From contig JAGWBE010000028.1 in assembly GCA_021296055.1 (NCBI GenBank), positions 1-16,411 on the forward strand: a stretch of 16,411 nt of DNA. Direction: 5' to 3'. Below, in pieces: positions 6,577-12,694 of this stretch (position 1 is the stretch's first letter; each line of letters opens with the position of its first letter). The position numbers and the translations under genes are program-made. The notes beneath the pieces are model-generated. The model was given only the letters and a program-made list of their open reading frames with translations. It made no database searches and was not told where the DNA came from. The DNA comes from Dehalococcoidia bacterium. Lineage in GTDB: Bacteria > Chloroflexota > Dehalococcoidia > Lucifugimonadales > Australimonadaceae.

Positions 6577-7800
6577 GTGGGCGCGGCCAAGAGGTTCGCC
6601 GAGACATTCAAGGACAAGGCGGCGGAGCGCGCCTTCTTGCGCGCCGTCTCGTCCATCGCCGCGGGCAAGTTGACGCTGACGCTGCCCAGCGGGGAGCGGC
6701 GCGAGTTCGCGGGCGCCGCGCCGGGGCCGGAGGCGGAACTGCGCGTCCACGCCGACCGCTTCTACGCCAAGGTGCTGATAGGCGGCGAGATCGGCTTCGG
6801 CGAGGCGTACCAGGAAGAGCTCTGCGACTCGCCCGACGCGGTGGCGCTCATCAAGCTGGCCGTCGTTAACCGGCGGGCGGTCAACTTCAATAAGGGGCCG
6901 CTACGCCTCGTGTCCAAAGTGGCGAACCGCCGCCTCCACCTCGGCAGGCGCAACACCGTCGACCAGGCCAAGCACAACATCCACGCGCACTACGACCTGG
7001 GCAACGCCTTCTTCCGCCTGTGGCTGGACGAGACGATGACCTATTCCTCCGCCCTCTACTCTTCTCCCGGCGAGCAGCTGGCCGACGCGCAACGGAACAA
7101 GTACCGCGCGCTGTGCGAACTCGCCGACATCCAAGCGTCCGACCACGTGTTGGAGATCGGCAGCGGCTGGGGCGGGTTCGCCGTCTTCGCGGCGCAGGAG
7201 TTCGGGTGCAAAGTGCGGAGCATCACTATCTCCGAGGAGCAGCACCGGCTGGCGTCAGAGCGCGTAGCGGAGGCGGGGCTGTCCGACCGGGTGACCATCG
7301 CGCTGGAGGACTACCGCGACATCACGGGGCAGTTCGACAAGATCGTGTCCATCGAGATGTTCGAGGCGGTGGGGGCGGAGTACTTCGAGGCGTTCTTCCA
7401 CGCCTGCGCGCGGGCGCTGGCGCCGAACGGACGCCTGGCGATGCAGGTGATCACGGTGCCGGAGCGCGACTTCCCCGCGCAGCGCGACGGCGTGAACTGG
7501 ATCCAGAAGTACATCTTCCCCGGGGGCGTGCTGCCGTCGCTGGCGGAGATGGAGCGGACGAGCAACGCGGCGGGGCTCGTGGTTACGTCGGCGACGGACA
7601 TCGGCGCGCACTACGCGCGGACGCTCCGCGAGTGGCGCGAGCGCTTCTGGGCGGCGATAGACGAGGTGCGCGCGGCGGGGTACGACGAACGCTTCGTCCG
7701 CACGTGGGACTACTACCTCGCTCTCTGCGAGGCGGGGTTCGCGACGCGCAACACGGGGGACGTGCAGGTGCTGTTCGAGCGCCCTGGCGCCGCGCCGTAG
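6577..7800 (+). CDS. cyclopropane-fatty-acyl-phospholipid synthase-like SAM methyltransferase
   Basis: 407 residues from GTG 6577; TTG 6541, overlapping the desaturase by 29 bases, is the alternative start. SAM motif I is VLEIGSGWGGFAVFAA (191-206). Other family landmarks are AHYDLGNAFFRLWLDETMTY (137-156), AQRNKYRALCE (171-181), EMFEAVG (260-266) and IQKYIFPGGVLPS (309-321). The enzyme adds a methylene or methyl group to a double bond of a lipid acyl chain at the membrane surface. The adjacent desaturase supplies such double bonds, so the two genes form one lipid-modifying pathway. By eye, Ser158 replaces E. coli Cys139 and Gln290 replaces His266, both linked to the bicarbonate site, while Glu263 (E. 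coli Glu239) is kept. The product could be a cyclopropane, a methyl-branched or a methylated unsaturated chain. Confidence 0.88.
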   Translation: MGAAKRFAETFKDKAAERAFLRAVSSIAAGKLTLTLPSGERREFAGAAPGPEAELRVHADRFYAKVLIGGEIGFGEAYQEELCDSPDAVALIKLAVVNRRAVNFNKGPLRLVSKVANRRLHLGRRNTVDQAKHNIHAHYDLGNAFFRLWLDETMTYSSALYSSPGEQLADAQRNKYRALCELADIQASDHVLEIGSGWGGFAVFAAQEFGCKVRSITISEEQHRLASERVAEAGLSDRVTIALEDYRDITGQFDKIVSIEMFEAVGAEYFEAFFHACARALAPNGRLAMQVITVPERDFPAQRDGVNWIQKYIFPGGVLPSLAEMERTSNAAGLVVTSATDIGAHYARTLREWRERFWAAIDEVRAAGYDERFVRTWDYYLALCEAGFATRNTGDVQVLFERPGAAP

Positions 7801-7848
7801 AGCGCCCTTCCGCCCTCTTCGCAACCTCCGTTCGCCCGCCACGCCTCC

Positions 7849-7880
7849 GTTCGCCCTGAGGGAACTCGAAGGGCGCGCCC
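7849..7880. repeat. palindromic intergenic repeat, copy 1
   Basis: CGCCCT-GAG (7852-7860), loop GGAA, CTC-GA-AGGGCG (7865-7875). The RNA would close with a GNRA-type GGAA tetraloop. The left part CTCCGTTCGCCCTGAGGG recurs, inverted and slightly changed, at 13735-13769. It sits between convergent genes and could also help end both transcripts. Confidence 0.5.
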
Positions 7881-7881
7881 C

Positions 7882-8847
7882 CTACCCCACTGTCAGCACC
7901 AGCTTGCCGCGGACGCGGCGCTCCTCCAGGTAGCGGTGCGCCTCCGCTGCCTGCTCCAACGGCCACGTGCGGTCGATGGGAGTTTGGAGCGTGCCGTCCG
8001 CCACTAGGCCGATGACACGTTGGAAGTCCTCGCGGCTCACCCCGCTGGAGCCGGAGCCGAGCACAGTGAGGTTGGTGAACCACAGTTCGGGGATGGTCAC
8101 TGTCACCTGGCGTTGGCCGCCGGCGACGCCGTAGACGACGATGCGTCCGCCCGGCGCCAGCGCCTTCAGCCCTTTCAAGAAGGTCTCGCCGCCTACGCCG
8201 TCGATGATGACCGGCACGCCCTTGCCGTCGGTCAGCCGCTTCGCCTCCTCCACGAAATCGTGCGTTTCGTAGTTGATGGCGTGGTCTACGCCCAGGGTGG
8301 CCGCCCACGCCAGCTTCTCGTCGGAGCTGGCTGTGCCGATGACCGTCGCGCCTCGGTGCTTGGCGACCTGGACGTTGGCGATGCCGACGCCGCTGGCGCA
8401 GGCTTGGACGAGCACCGTCTCGCCCGGCTGCACGTTGCCCCGGTTGACGACGTTCTGCCACGCGGTGGAGTACATGCCCGATATCGCCGCCGCGCTCTCG
8501 AAGGAGAGTTCCGGCGGGATGTGGTAGACGGCGCTGTCGGCGACGGCGGCGTACTCGGCGTAGGTGTGCGCGTAGCCGCGGGTGAGGACGCGGTCGCCGG
8601 GGACGAAGCCCTCTACGCCGTCGCCGACGGCCTCGACCACGCCCGCGCACTCGTAGCCCGGGATATGGGGGAGCGATTGGCCGTGCGGCAGCGGGAAGGT
8701 TCCGCGCCTGCGTCCCGCCTCGGCGAAGTTCACGCCTACGGCGGCGATGGCGATGAGCACCTCCCCGGGCGCCGCCTCCGGTTTGGGCGCGTCTACTAGG
8801 TGGAGCGCCTCGGGCGGGCCGGGCGCGTCGAACTGCATTGCCTTCAC
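7882..8847 (-). CDS. NADPH:quinone oxidoreductase-like MDR family protein (zinc-independent)
   Basis: 321 residues. GroES-like N-terminal half with IPGYECAGVVEAVGDGV (62-78) and VPGDRV (82-87), and a Rossmann nucleotide-binding half with VLVQACASGVGIANVQVAK (145-163). The A-S-G-V-G turn and IDGVGGETF (215-223) are typical of quinone oxidoreductases. The catalytic and structural zinc-binding cysteines of alcohol dehydrogenases are absent, so NADPH-dependent reduction of quinones or enones in the cytoplasm is the expected chemistry. I chose GTG 8847 (MKAMQFDAPG) because GGAGAGG lies six bases upstream and MKA is the family-typical start; ATG 8838 is the alternative. Transcribed alone, divergent from the decarboxylase-like gene and convergent with the CFA-synthase-like gene. 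Confidence 0.9.
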   Translation of the reverse strand: MKAMQFDAPGPPEALHLVDAPKPEAAPGEVLIAIAAVGVNFAEAGRRRGTFPLPHGQSLPHIPGYECAGVVEAVGDGVEGFVPGDRVLTRGYAHTYAEYAAVADSAVYHIPPELSFESAAAISGMYSTAWQNVVNRGNVQPGETVLVQACASGVGIANVQVAKHRGATVIGTASSDEKLAWAATLGVDHAINYETHDFVEEAKRLTDGKGVPVIIDGVGGETFLKGLKALAPGGRIVVYGVAGGQRQVTVTIPELWFTNLTVLGSGSSGVSREDFQRVIGLVADGTLQTPIDRTWPLEQAAEAHRYLEERRVRGKLVLTVG

Positions 8848-8884
8848 TGCTTGCCTCTCCTCGGATGGTGTCGCGCCCCATTGT

Positions 8885-8905
8885 CGCCCGGCGCGGCGCC
8901 GGGCG
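8885..8905. repeat. 9-bp perfect inverted repeat in a divergent promoter region
   Basis: CGCCCGGCG (8885-8893), loop CGG, CGCCGGGCG (8897-8905). It lies between the starts of the divergent quinone oxidoreductase (8847) and decarboxylase-like gene (8963), so it could be a shared operator. A TACACT -10-like box follows at 8923-8928. Confidence 0.4.
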
Positions 8906-8962
8906 CTAGGGCGCGCCTCAGGTACACTCCGCTACAACCCTGTCCGCACTAGGAGACCGCTT

Positions 8963-9289
8963 ATGACGACCCCCGCCCCGACCCCGACTTCCGGCCCGTG
9001 GAATCCCTTGATGCCCCGCTTCGGCGAGCTGACGCGCGACGTGCTGTTCGGCGACGTGTGGGAGCGGCCGGGCCTCTCCAAGCGCGACCGCAGCCTCATC
9101 ACCGTGGCGGCGCTTACGGTGCTCTACCGCACCGACCAGCTGCGCGGCCACGTCCTGCGCGCCATCGACAACGGCGTGACGCAGGAGGAACTGGCCGAGG
9201 TGTTCCAGCACATGGCCTTCTACGGCGGCTGGCCCGTGGCGGTCAACGCCTACTCCACGGCCAACCAGGCGCTGGGGCTGAACGCCTAG
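8963..9289 (+). CDS. carboxymuconolactone decarboxylase family protein
   Basis: 108 residues, the usual length for a single-domain CMD protein. The stretch LSKRDRSLITVAALTVLYRT (38-57) followed by RGHVLRAIDNGVTQEELAEV (61-80) and FQHMAFYGGWPVAVNA (81-96) is the family pattern of protocatechuate-pathway 4-carboxymuconolactone decarboxylases. It lacks the AhpD-type CxxC, so peroxidase activity is unlikely. True pcaC cannot be told from the many uncharacterised relatives, and no other protocatechuate gene is visible. ATG 8963 has AGGAGA six bases upstream. Its stop shares the tetranucleotide CTAG (9286-9289) with the stop of the convergent monooxygenase-like gene. Confidence 0.85.
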   Translation: MTTPAPTPTSGPWNPLMPRFGELTRDVLFGDVWERPGLSKRDRSLITVAALTVLYRTDQLRGHVLRAIDNGVTQEELAEVFQHMAFYGGWPVAVNAYSTANQALGLNA

Positions 9290-9585
9290 CCGAGGGGCGA
9301 GTAGACCATCCGCGCCGAGCGGCGGGCCGGCGGCTCCGCCAGCAGGCCGGCGGACGCGGCGGCGTACTTCTTGAAGTGGGCCGTCTCGCGGTGCGCGTCT
9401 AGGTCCGCCTCCTCGCGGTACACCTCGTACAGGTAGAAGCGGTCGGCGTCCTCGCCATCCTGCGATACGTCGAAGTGGAGGCAGCCGGGCTCCTGGTTGG
9501 AGGCGGCGGCGTTCTCGCTGATCGCGGCGACGAACGCCTCCCGCCCCTCCGGCTTCACGCGGATATCGACCAACAGTACGAACAT
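9286..9585 (-). CDS. antibiotic biosynthesis monooxygenase (ABM) domain protein, putative quinol monooxygenase
   Basis: 99 residues, a single ABM dimeric alpha/beta-barrel domain as in YgiN. Characteristic are the first strand MFVLLVDIRVKPEGREAF (1-18), the EPGCLHFDVSQD centre (32-43), FYLYEVY (50-56) and the His of DAHRETAHFKKY (63-74). Family members are cofactor-free or flavin-independent quinol/anthrone oxygenases or stress proteins. ATG 9585 has GAGGAA just upstream. The gene runs against the CMD-like gene and overlaps it by the 4 bases CTAG. A paralogue of similar size is at 14760-15050 and has the same kind of overlap with its neighbour. Confidence 0.85.
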   Translation of the reverse strand: MFVLLVDIRVKPEGREAFVAAISENAAASNQEPGCLHFDVSQDGEDADRFYLYEVYREEADLDAHRETAHFKKYAAASAGLLAEPPARRSARMVYSPLG

Positions 9586-9651
9586 AGGCTTCCTCGCAGG
9601 CAAGAGATAGCGCGAGTCTAGCCCATAGCCGCCTATCATAGAGGGCAGGTT

Positions 9652-11076
9652 ATGGACGCCTACCGCCGCACCAAGATCGTCGCCACCTGGGGCCCTGCGC
9701 TCGCGGACGAGCCGCGGCTGCGCGGGGCAGTGCGCGCGGGCGTCAACGTCTTCCGCCTCAACTCCGCCCACGCAACCCACGAGGAGTTGGCCGAGGCCAT
9801 CCCCGCCATCCGCAAGGCCGCCGACGAGGAGGGCCAGGCGGTCGCGCTGCTCCAGGACATCCAAGGCCCGCGCATGCGCACGGGCGAGCTGGCCGGCGGC
9901 GAGGTCGCCCTCGAGCAGGACGCGCTCGTCGTCGTCGCAGGCGACGCGGAGGCGAGCGGCGAGGGGCTGGTCGCCGTGCCGCACCCCGGCTTCGCCGCCG
10001 ACCTGCGCGTGGGCGAGCGCATCCTCATCGCGGACGGGACGATGGTGCTGCGCGTGGAGTCGCAAGGCGCGGAGCGCGTGAGGGCGCGCGTCATCCAGGG
10101 CGGACGCCTGGGCGCCCACAAGGGCGTCAACCTGCCTGACAGCGCCATCTCCATCCCGCCGCTCACCGACAAGGACCGCGAGGACATGGCCTTCGGCGTC
10201 CAGCAGGGAGTGGACTACGTTGCTCTGAGCTTCGTGCGCCGCCGCGACGACCTGCTGGAGTGCAGGCGGCTGCTCCACAGCCTGGGCGGGCGCTCCCCCA
10301 TCATCGCCAAGATCGAGCACCCCGAAGCGCTGACCGACCTGGACGGCGTCCTGACCGCCAGCGACGGGGTGATGGTGGCGCGCGGCGACCTTGGCGTGGA
10401 GCTGTCGCCTGAGCGGGTGCCTATGGCGCAGAAGCACATCATCCGGCGCGCCGTCGAGATGGGCGTGCCCGTCATCACCGCGACGCAGATGCTCGAATCG
10501 ATGATTTCGCGCCCCGTCCCTACCCGCGCCGAGGCGTCCGACGTGGCCAACGCGATTCTCGACGGCACGGACGCGCTGATGCTGTCGGCGGAAACGGCGG
10601 TGGGCGGCTACCCCATCCACGCGGTGGAGACTATGGCGCGCATCGCCGTGGAGACGGAGGCGAACTCCGAGCCCGCGCGCTTCTCCTACCCCACCAACGA
10701 ACAGGGCCACCTGATGGCCGCCCACGCCATCGCTTTGGCGGACGACTTGAAGGTGGACGCCCTGCTAGTGTTCACCAGGTCGGGACACTCGGCGGGCCTG
10801 GTGTCGCACCAGCGCCCTCGCGCGCCCATCTTCGCGATGACGACCGACGCTGTGGTGCGCCGACGCTTGGCGCTCATCTATGGCGTAACGCCCGTCCTGG
10901 CGGACATAGCGGAGGGCGATTCGGCGGTGATGGTCGAATACGGCTTGCAGACGCTACTGCGCCGGGGTCTCGTAGAGGACGGCGCCCGCGTGCTTGTGCT
11001 TGGCTCCTCGCCCGCCCTGGGCCGCGGCCTCACGAACCTCATCACCGTCCGCACCGTCTCCCGCGCCGGGCTGTAA
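9652..11076 (+). CDS. pyk: pyruvate kinase
   Basis: 474 residues; converts phosphoenolpyruvate and ADP to pyruvate and ATP, last step of glycolysis, cytoplasmic tetramer. Motifs in order: KIVATWGPA (8-16), VFRLNSAHATHE (33-44), QDIQGPRMRTG (68-78), SFVR (193-196), catalytic Lys220 and metal ligand Glu222 in AKIEHPEAL, MVARGDLGVE with Asp246 (241-250), then TATQMLESMI (276-285) and PTRAEASDVANAILDGTDAL (290-309), and a C-terminal regulatory domain with FTRSGHSA (374-381). It ends without the extra PEP-utiliser domain some bacteria have. The ATG at 9652 follows GAGGGCAGG closely; a TATCAT box at 9634-9639 may be the -10. The potassium-site residues are unusual: Ala39 stands where Ser is normal, and the Ile70-Gln71-(x2)-Arg74 pattern resembles potassium-independent enzymes. 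Confidence 0.95.
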   Translation: MDAYRRTKIVATWGPALADEPRLRGAVRAGVNVFRLNSAHATHEELAEAIPAIRKAADEEGQAVALLQDIQGPRMRTGELAGGEVALEQDALVVVAGDAEASGEGLVAVPHPGFAADLRVGERILIADGTMVLRVESQGAERVRARVIQGGRLGAHKGVNLPDSAISIPPLTDKDREDMAFGVQQGVDYVALSFVRRRDDLLECRRLLHSLGGRSPIIAKIEHPEALTDLDGVLTASDGVMVARGDLGVELSPERVPMAQKHIIRRAVEMGVPVITATQMLESMISRPVPTRAEASDVANAILDGTDALMLSAETAVGGYPIHAVETMARIAVETEANSEPARFSYPTNEQGHLMAAHAIALADDLKVDALLVFTRSGHSAGLVSHQRPRAPIFAMTTDAVVRRRLALIYGVTPVLADIAEGDSAVMVEYGLQTLLRRGLVEDGARVLVLGSSPALGRGLTNLITVRTVSRAGL

Positions 11077-11096
11077 GCGGGGGCCCGGCACCGGCG

Positions 11097-11125
11097 TTGA
11101 CAGCGGCGCGTCCAACGGCTAATAC
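11097..11125 (+). promoter_or_regulatory. sigma70-type promoter for the dienelactone hydrolase gene
   Basis: TTGACA at 11097-11102, 17-base spacer, TAATAC at 11120-11125. The predicted start near 11132 leaves a short leader containing GGGGAGG before ATG 11154. This also argues against reading the in-frame TTG at 11097 as a start codon. Confidence 0.55.
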
Positions 11126-11153
11126 ACACCCAACACTCCTGGGGAGGCGAACC

Positions 11154-11924
11154 ATGGCGGTCGGCGACATGATTGCGGAGACCATCCGGCTGACGGGCCA
11201 CGGCGGCCTGTCCATTCGCGCCTATGTGGCGCGGCCTCCCGGGGCGGGCCCCTTCCCCGGCGTGCTCATCGCGCACCACATGCCAGGTTGGGACGAGGAG
11301 AGCTTCGAGACGGCGCGGCGATTCGCGCATCACGGCTACGCGGCTATCTGTCCCAACGTCCAGGAGCGCATCCCCGACCTTCCCCGCGCCGAGCGCATGC
11401 AGCACGTGCGGGGGCAGGGCGGCCTGAACGACGAGGAGATGCTGGGCGACCTCCAGGCCGGGCTCGACTACTTGCGCTCCGGCAGCGGCGGTTTCGAGGT
11501 TGGGCGCGTCGGCGTCATCGGCTTCTGCTCCGGCGGGCGCGTCGCCTACATGGCCGCCGCGCGCCTCGAGGTGGACGCGGCGGTGGACTGCTGGGGCGGG
11601 AACGTCATCGCCCCGCCTGAGCGCATCTCCGCCAATCAGCCCGTCTCCGTCATCGACATGACGCCCGACATCGGCTGCCCCGTCCTCGGCATCTTCGGCA
11701 ACGACGACGCCGATCCGGACGTAGCGCAGGTGAACGCGACGGAGGAGGCGCTGCGCCAGCACGGCAAGGAGTACGAGTTCCACCGCTACGACGGCGCGGG
11801 CCACGCCTTCTTTAGTTGGGAGCGCCCCGCCTACCGCGCCGAGCAGGCGGCGGACGCCTGGCAGAAGGTGTGGGCGTTCTACGAGCGCTGCCTGAGCGGC
11901 GCGAAGACGGCCGCCGCCGGGTAG
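11154..11924 (+). CDS. dienelactone hydrolase family protein
   Basis: 256 residues with an alpha/beta hydrolase fold. Nucleophile Cys125 in GFCSGG (123-128), an acidic residue in the GNDDADPD loop (182-189), and His217 in GAGHAF (215-220) form the Cys-Asp-His triad of dienelactone hydrolases. PFPGVLIAHHMPGWDEE (33-49) carries the oxyanion-loop region and an Asp-Glu typical of the family. In chloroaromatic degradation the enzyme opens dienelactones to maleylacetate; many relatives act on other lactones or esters, so the substrate is open. ATG 11154 follows GGGGAGG by six or seven bases. The SnoaL-like gene begins 2 bases after the stop, so the two are surely co-translated. Confidence 0.9.
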   Translation: MAVGDMIAETIRLTGHGGLSIRAYVARPPGAGPFPGVLIAHHMPGWDEESFETARRFAHHGYAAICPNVQERIPDLPRAERMQHVRGQGGLNDEEMLGDLQAGLDYLRSGSGGFEVGRVGVIGFCSGGRVAYMAAARLEVDAAVDCWGGNVIAPPERISANQPVSVIDMTPDIGCPVLGIFGNDDADPDVAQVNATEEALRQHGKEYEFHRYDGAGHAFFSWERPAYRAEQAADAWQKVWAFYERCLSGAKTAAAG

Positions 11925-11926
11925 CG

Positions 11927-12376
11927 ATGAGCGGCGCGGAGCAGACCACCGCGTCCAAGGCCGTCGTCAGGCGGCTGTGGGACGAGGTCTTCAACATGGG
12001 CAAGTTGGAGACGGCAGAGGAGTTGCTCGCCGCCGATTGCGTCGACCACAACCCCTACGGCGAGGCGGCAGGCGCGGCGGAGACGGTCAAGCACTGGTTC
12101 GCCCCGCTGCGGGCCGCCCTCCCCGATGCAGCGGACGCCTTCCCCGACCTCCACTCCACCTTCGACGCCATCATCGCGGAGGGAGACCGCGTGGTGGTGC
12201 GCGGCTCCGAGCGCGGCACGCACCACCATGCCTACCGGGGCGCGCCGTCCACGGGACGCTACTACCGCCTCGACGTGCTCAATATCTTCCGCGTGGCGGA
12301 CGGGCGCATCGTAGAGCGCTGGGGCGCAGCGGACACCCTCGGCTTCGCCAAGCGCGTGCTGCTGGGGGAGGAGTAG
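11927..12376 (+). CDS. SnoaL-like (NTF2-fold) polyketide-cyclase family protein
   Basis: 149 residues matching the SnoaL/NTF2-like plan: helical start KAVVRRLWDEVFNMGKLETA (11-30), the pocket motif AADCVDHNPYG (35-45), then strands with DRVVVRGSERGTHHHAY (87-103) and the closing FRVADGRIVERWGAADTLG (121-139). Such proteins are small cytoplasmic dimers, either hydrolase/isomerase enzymes or ligand binders; the His/Asp pair at 40-41 is the usual catalytic site. ATG 11927 is 2 bases after the dienelactone hydrolase stop, has no Shine-Dalgarno of its own, and is probably translated by reinitiation. The partner suggests a shared lactone or ring-derived substrate, but this is inference. Confidence 0.85.
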   Translation: MSGAEQTTASKAVVRRLWDEVFNMGKLETAEELLAADCVDHNPYGEAAGAAETVKHWFAPLRAALPDAADAFPDLHSTFDAIIAEGDRVVVRGSERGTHHHAYRGAPSTGRYYRLDVLNIFRVADGRIVERWGAADTLGFAKRVLLGEE

Positions 12377-12409
12377 GCGCGGCCGCGCCTCCGGCGCGAG
12401 CGTTTGTGA

Positions 12410-12436
12410 GGGCGGTCGGCCGGTCGCCCCTACGGG
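12410..12436. repeat. REP-like palindrome ending in CCCTACGGG
   Basis: GGGCGGTC-GGCC-GGTCGCCC pairs over eight positions, two of them G-T wobbles (12410-12429), then CTACGGG. Related by its end motif to the palindrome at 3963-3991 and by GCGGTCGCCC/CGGTCGCCC to the one at 12649-12664. Confidence 0.5.
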
Positions 12437-12462
12437 ACTGGGCGCCCCGCCCCCAAGAGATA

Positions 12463-12580
12463 AGAAAAAGATTTTTGTGGGGGATACCCCCACACCCCCA
12501 GCCGAGGGGCTAGCCGCCCTCGGCACTCCCTGTGTGAAGAGACGCGGGCTTTAGATTCCTCGCTCAGCTCGGAATGACAG
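12463..12580. repeat. composite multi-hairpin intergenic element
   Basis: Modules in order: AAAAAGATTTTT, the stem GTGGGGG-ATA-CCCCCAC (12477-12493), the stem GCCGAGGG...CCCTCGGC with an 8-base loop (12501-12524), and an ATTCC...GGAATGACA palindrome (12557-12579). It resembles the non-coding composite repeats scattered in Chloroflexota genomes, as I recall. Read on the minus strand, the 7-bp hairpin is followed by a T-rich stretch (from 12476 down), so it may also terminate the dehalogenase-like transcript. Confidence 0.45.
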
Positions 12581-12590
12581 GGGATAGGGG

Positions 12591-12638
<48 letters not shown>

Positions 12639-12648
12639 TGTGGCTGAC

Positions 12649-12694
12649 GGGCGAGCGGTCGCCCTTATGCGGGCGCGGCGGGCGTCCCTACGGG
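12649..12694. repeat. REP-like palindrome running into the dehalogenase-like stop codon
   Basis: GGGCGA (12649-12654), GCGG loop, TCGCCC (12659-12664), then after 21 bases GTCCCTACGGG (12684-12694). The CTA inside that motif (12688-12690) is the minus-strand stop TAG, so the repeat supplies the end of the gene. Confidence 0.45.

Noticed and set aside
8963..9289. AhpD-type peroxidase for the CMD family protein
   Set aside because: The CxxC active-site pair is absent.
11097..11153. Longer dienelactone hydrolase starting at TTG 11097
   Set aside because: That TTG is part of a TTGACA promoter box, and ATG 11154 has a strong Shine-Dalgarno and a family-like N-terminus.
12395..12409. Third LacI-like site (GCGAGCGTTTGT)
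   Set aside because: Palindrome is broken, and it lies between convergent genes where an operator makes no sense.
12472..12476. TTTTT as a rho-independent terminator of the SnoaL-like gene
   Set aside because: The nearest hairpin on the plus strand ends about 40 bases upstream, too far from the T-run.
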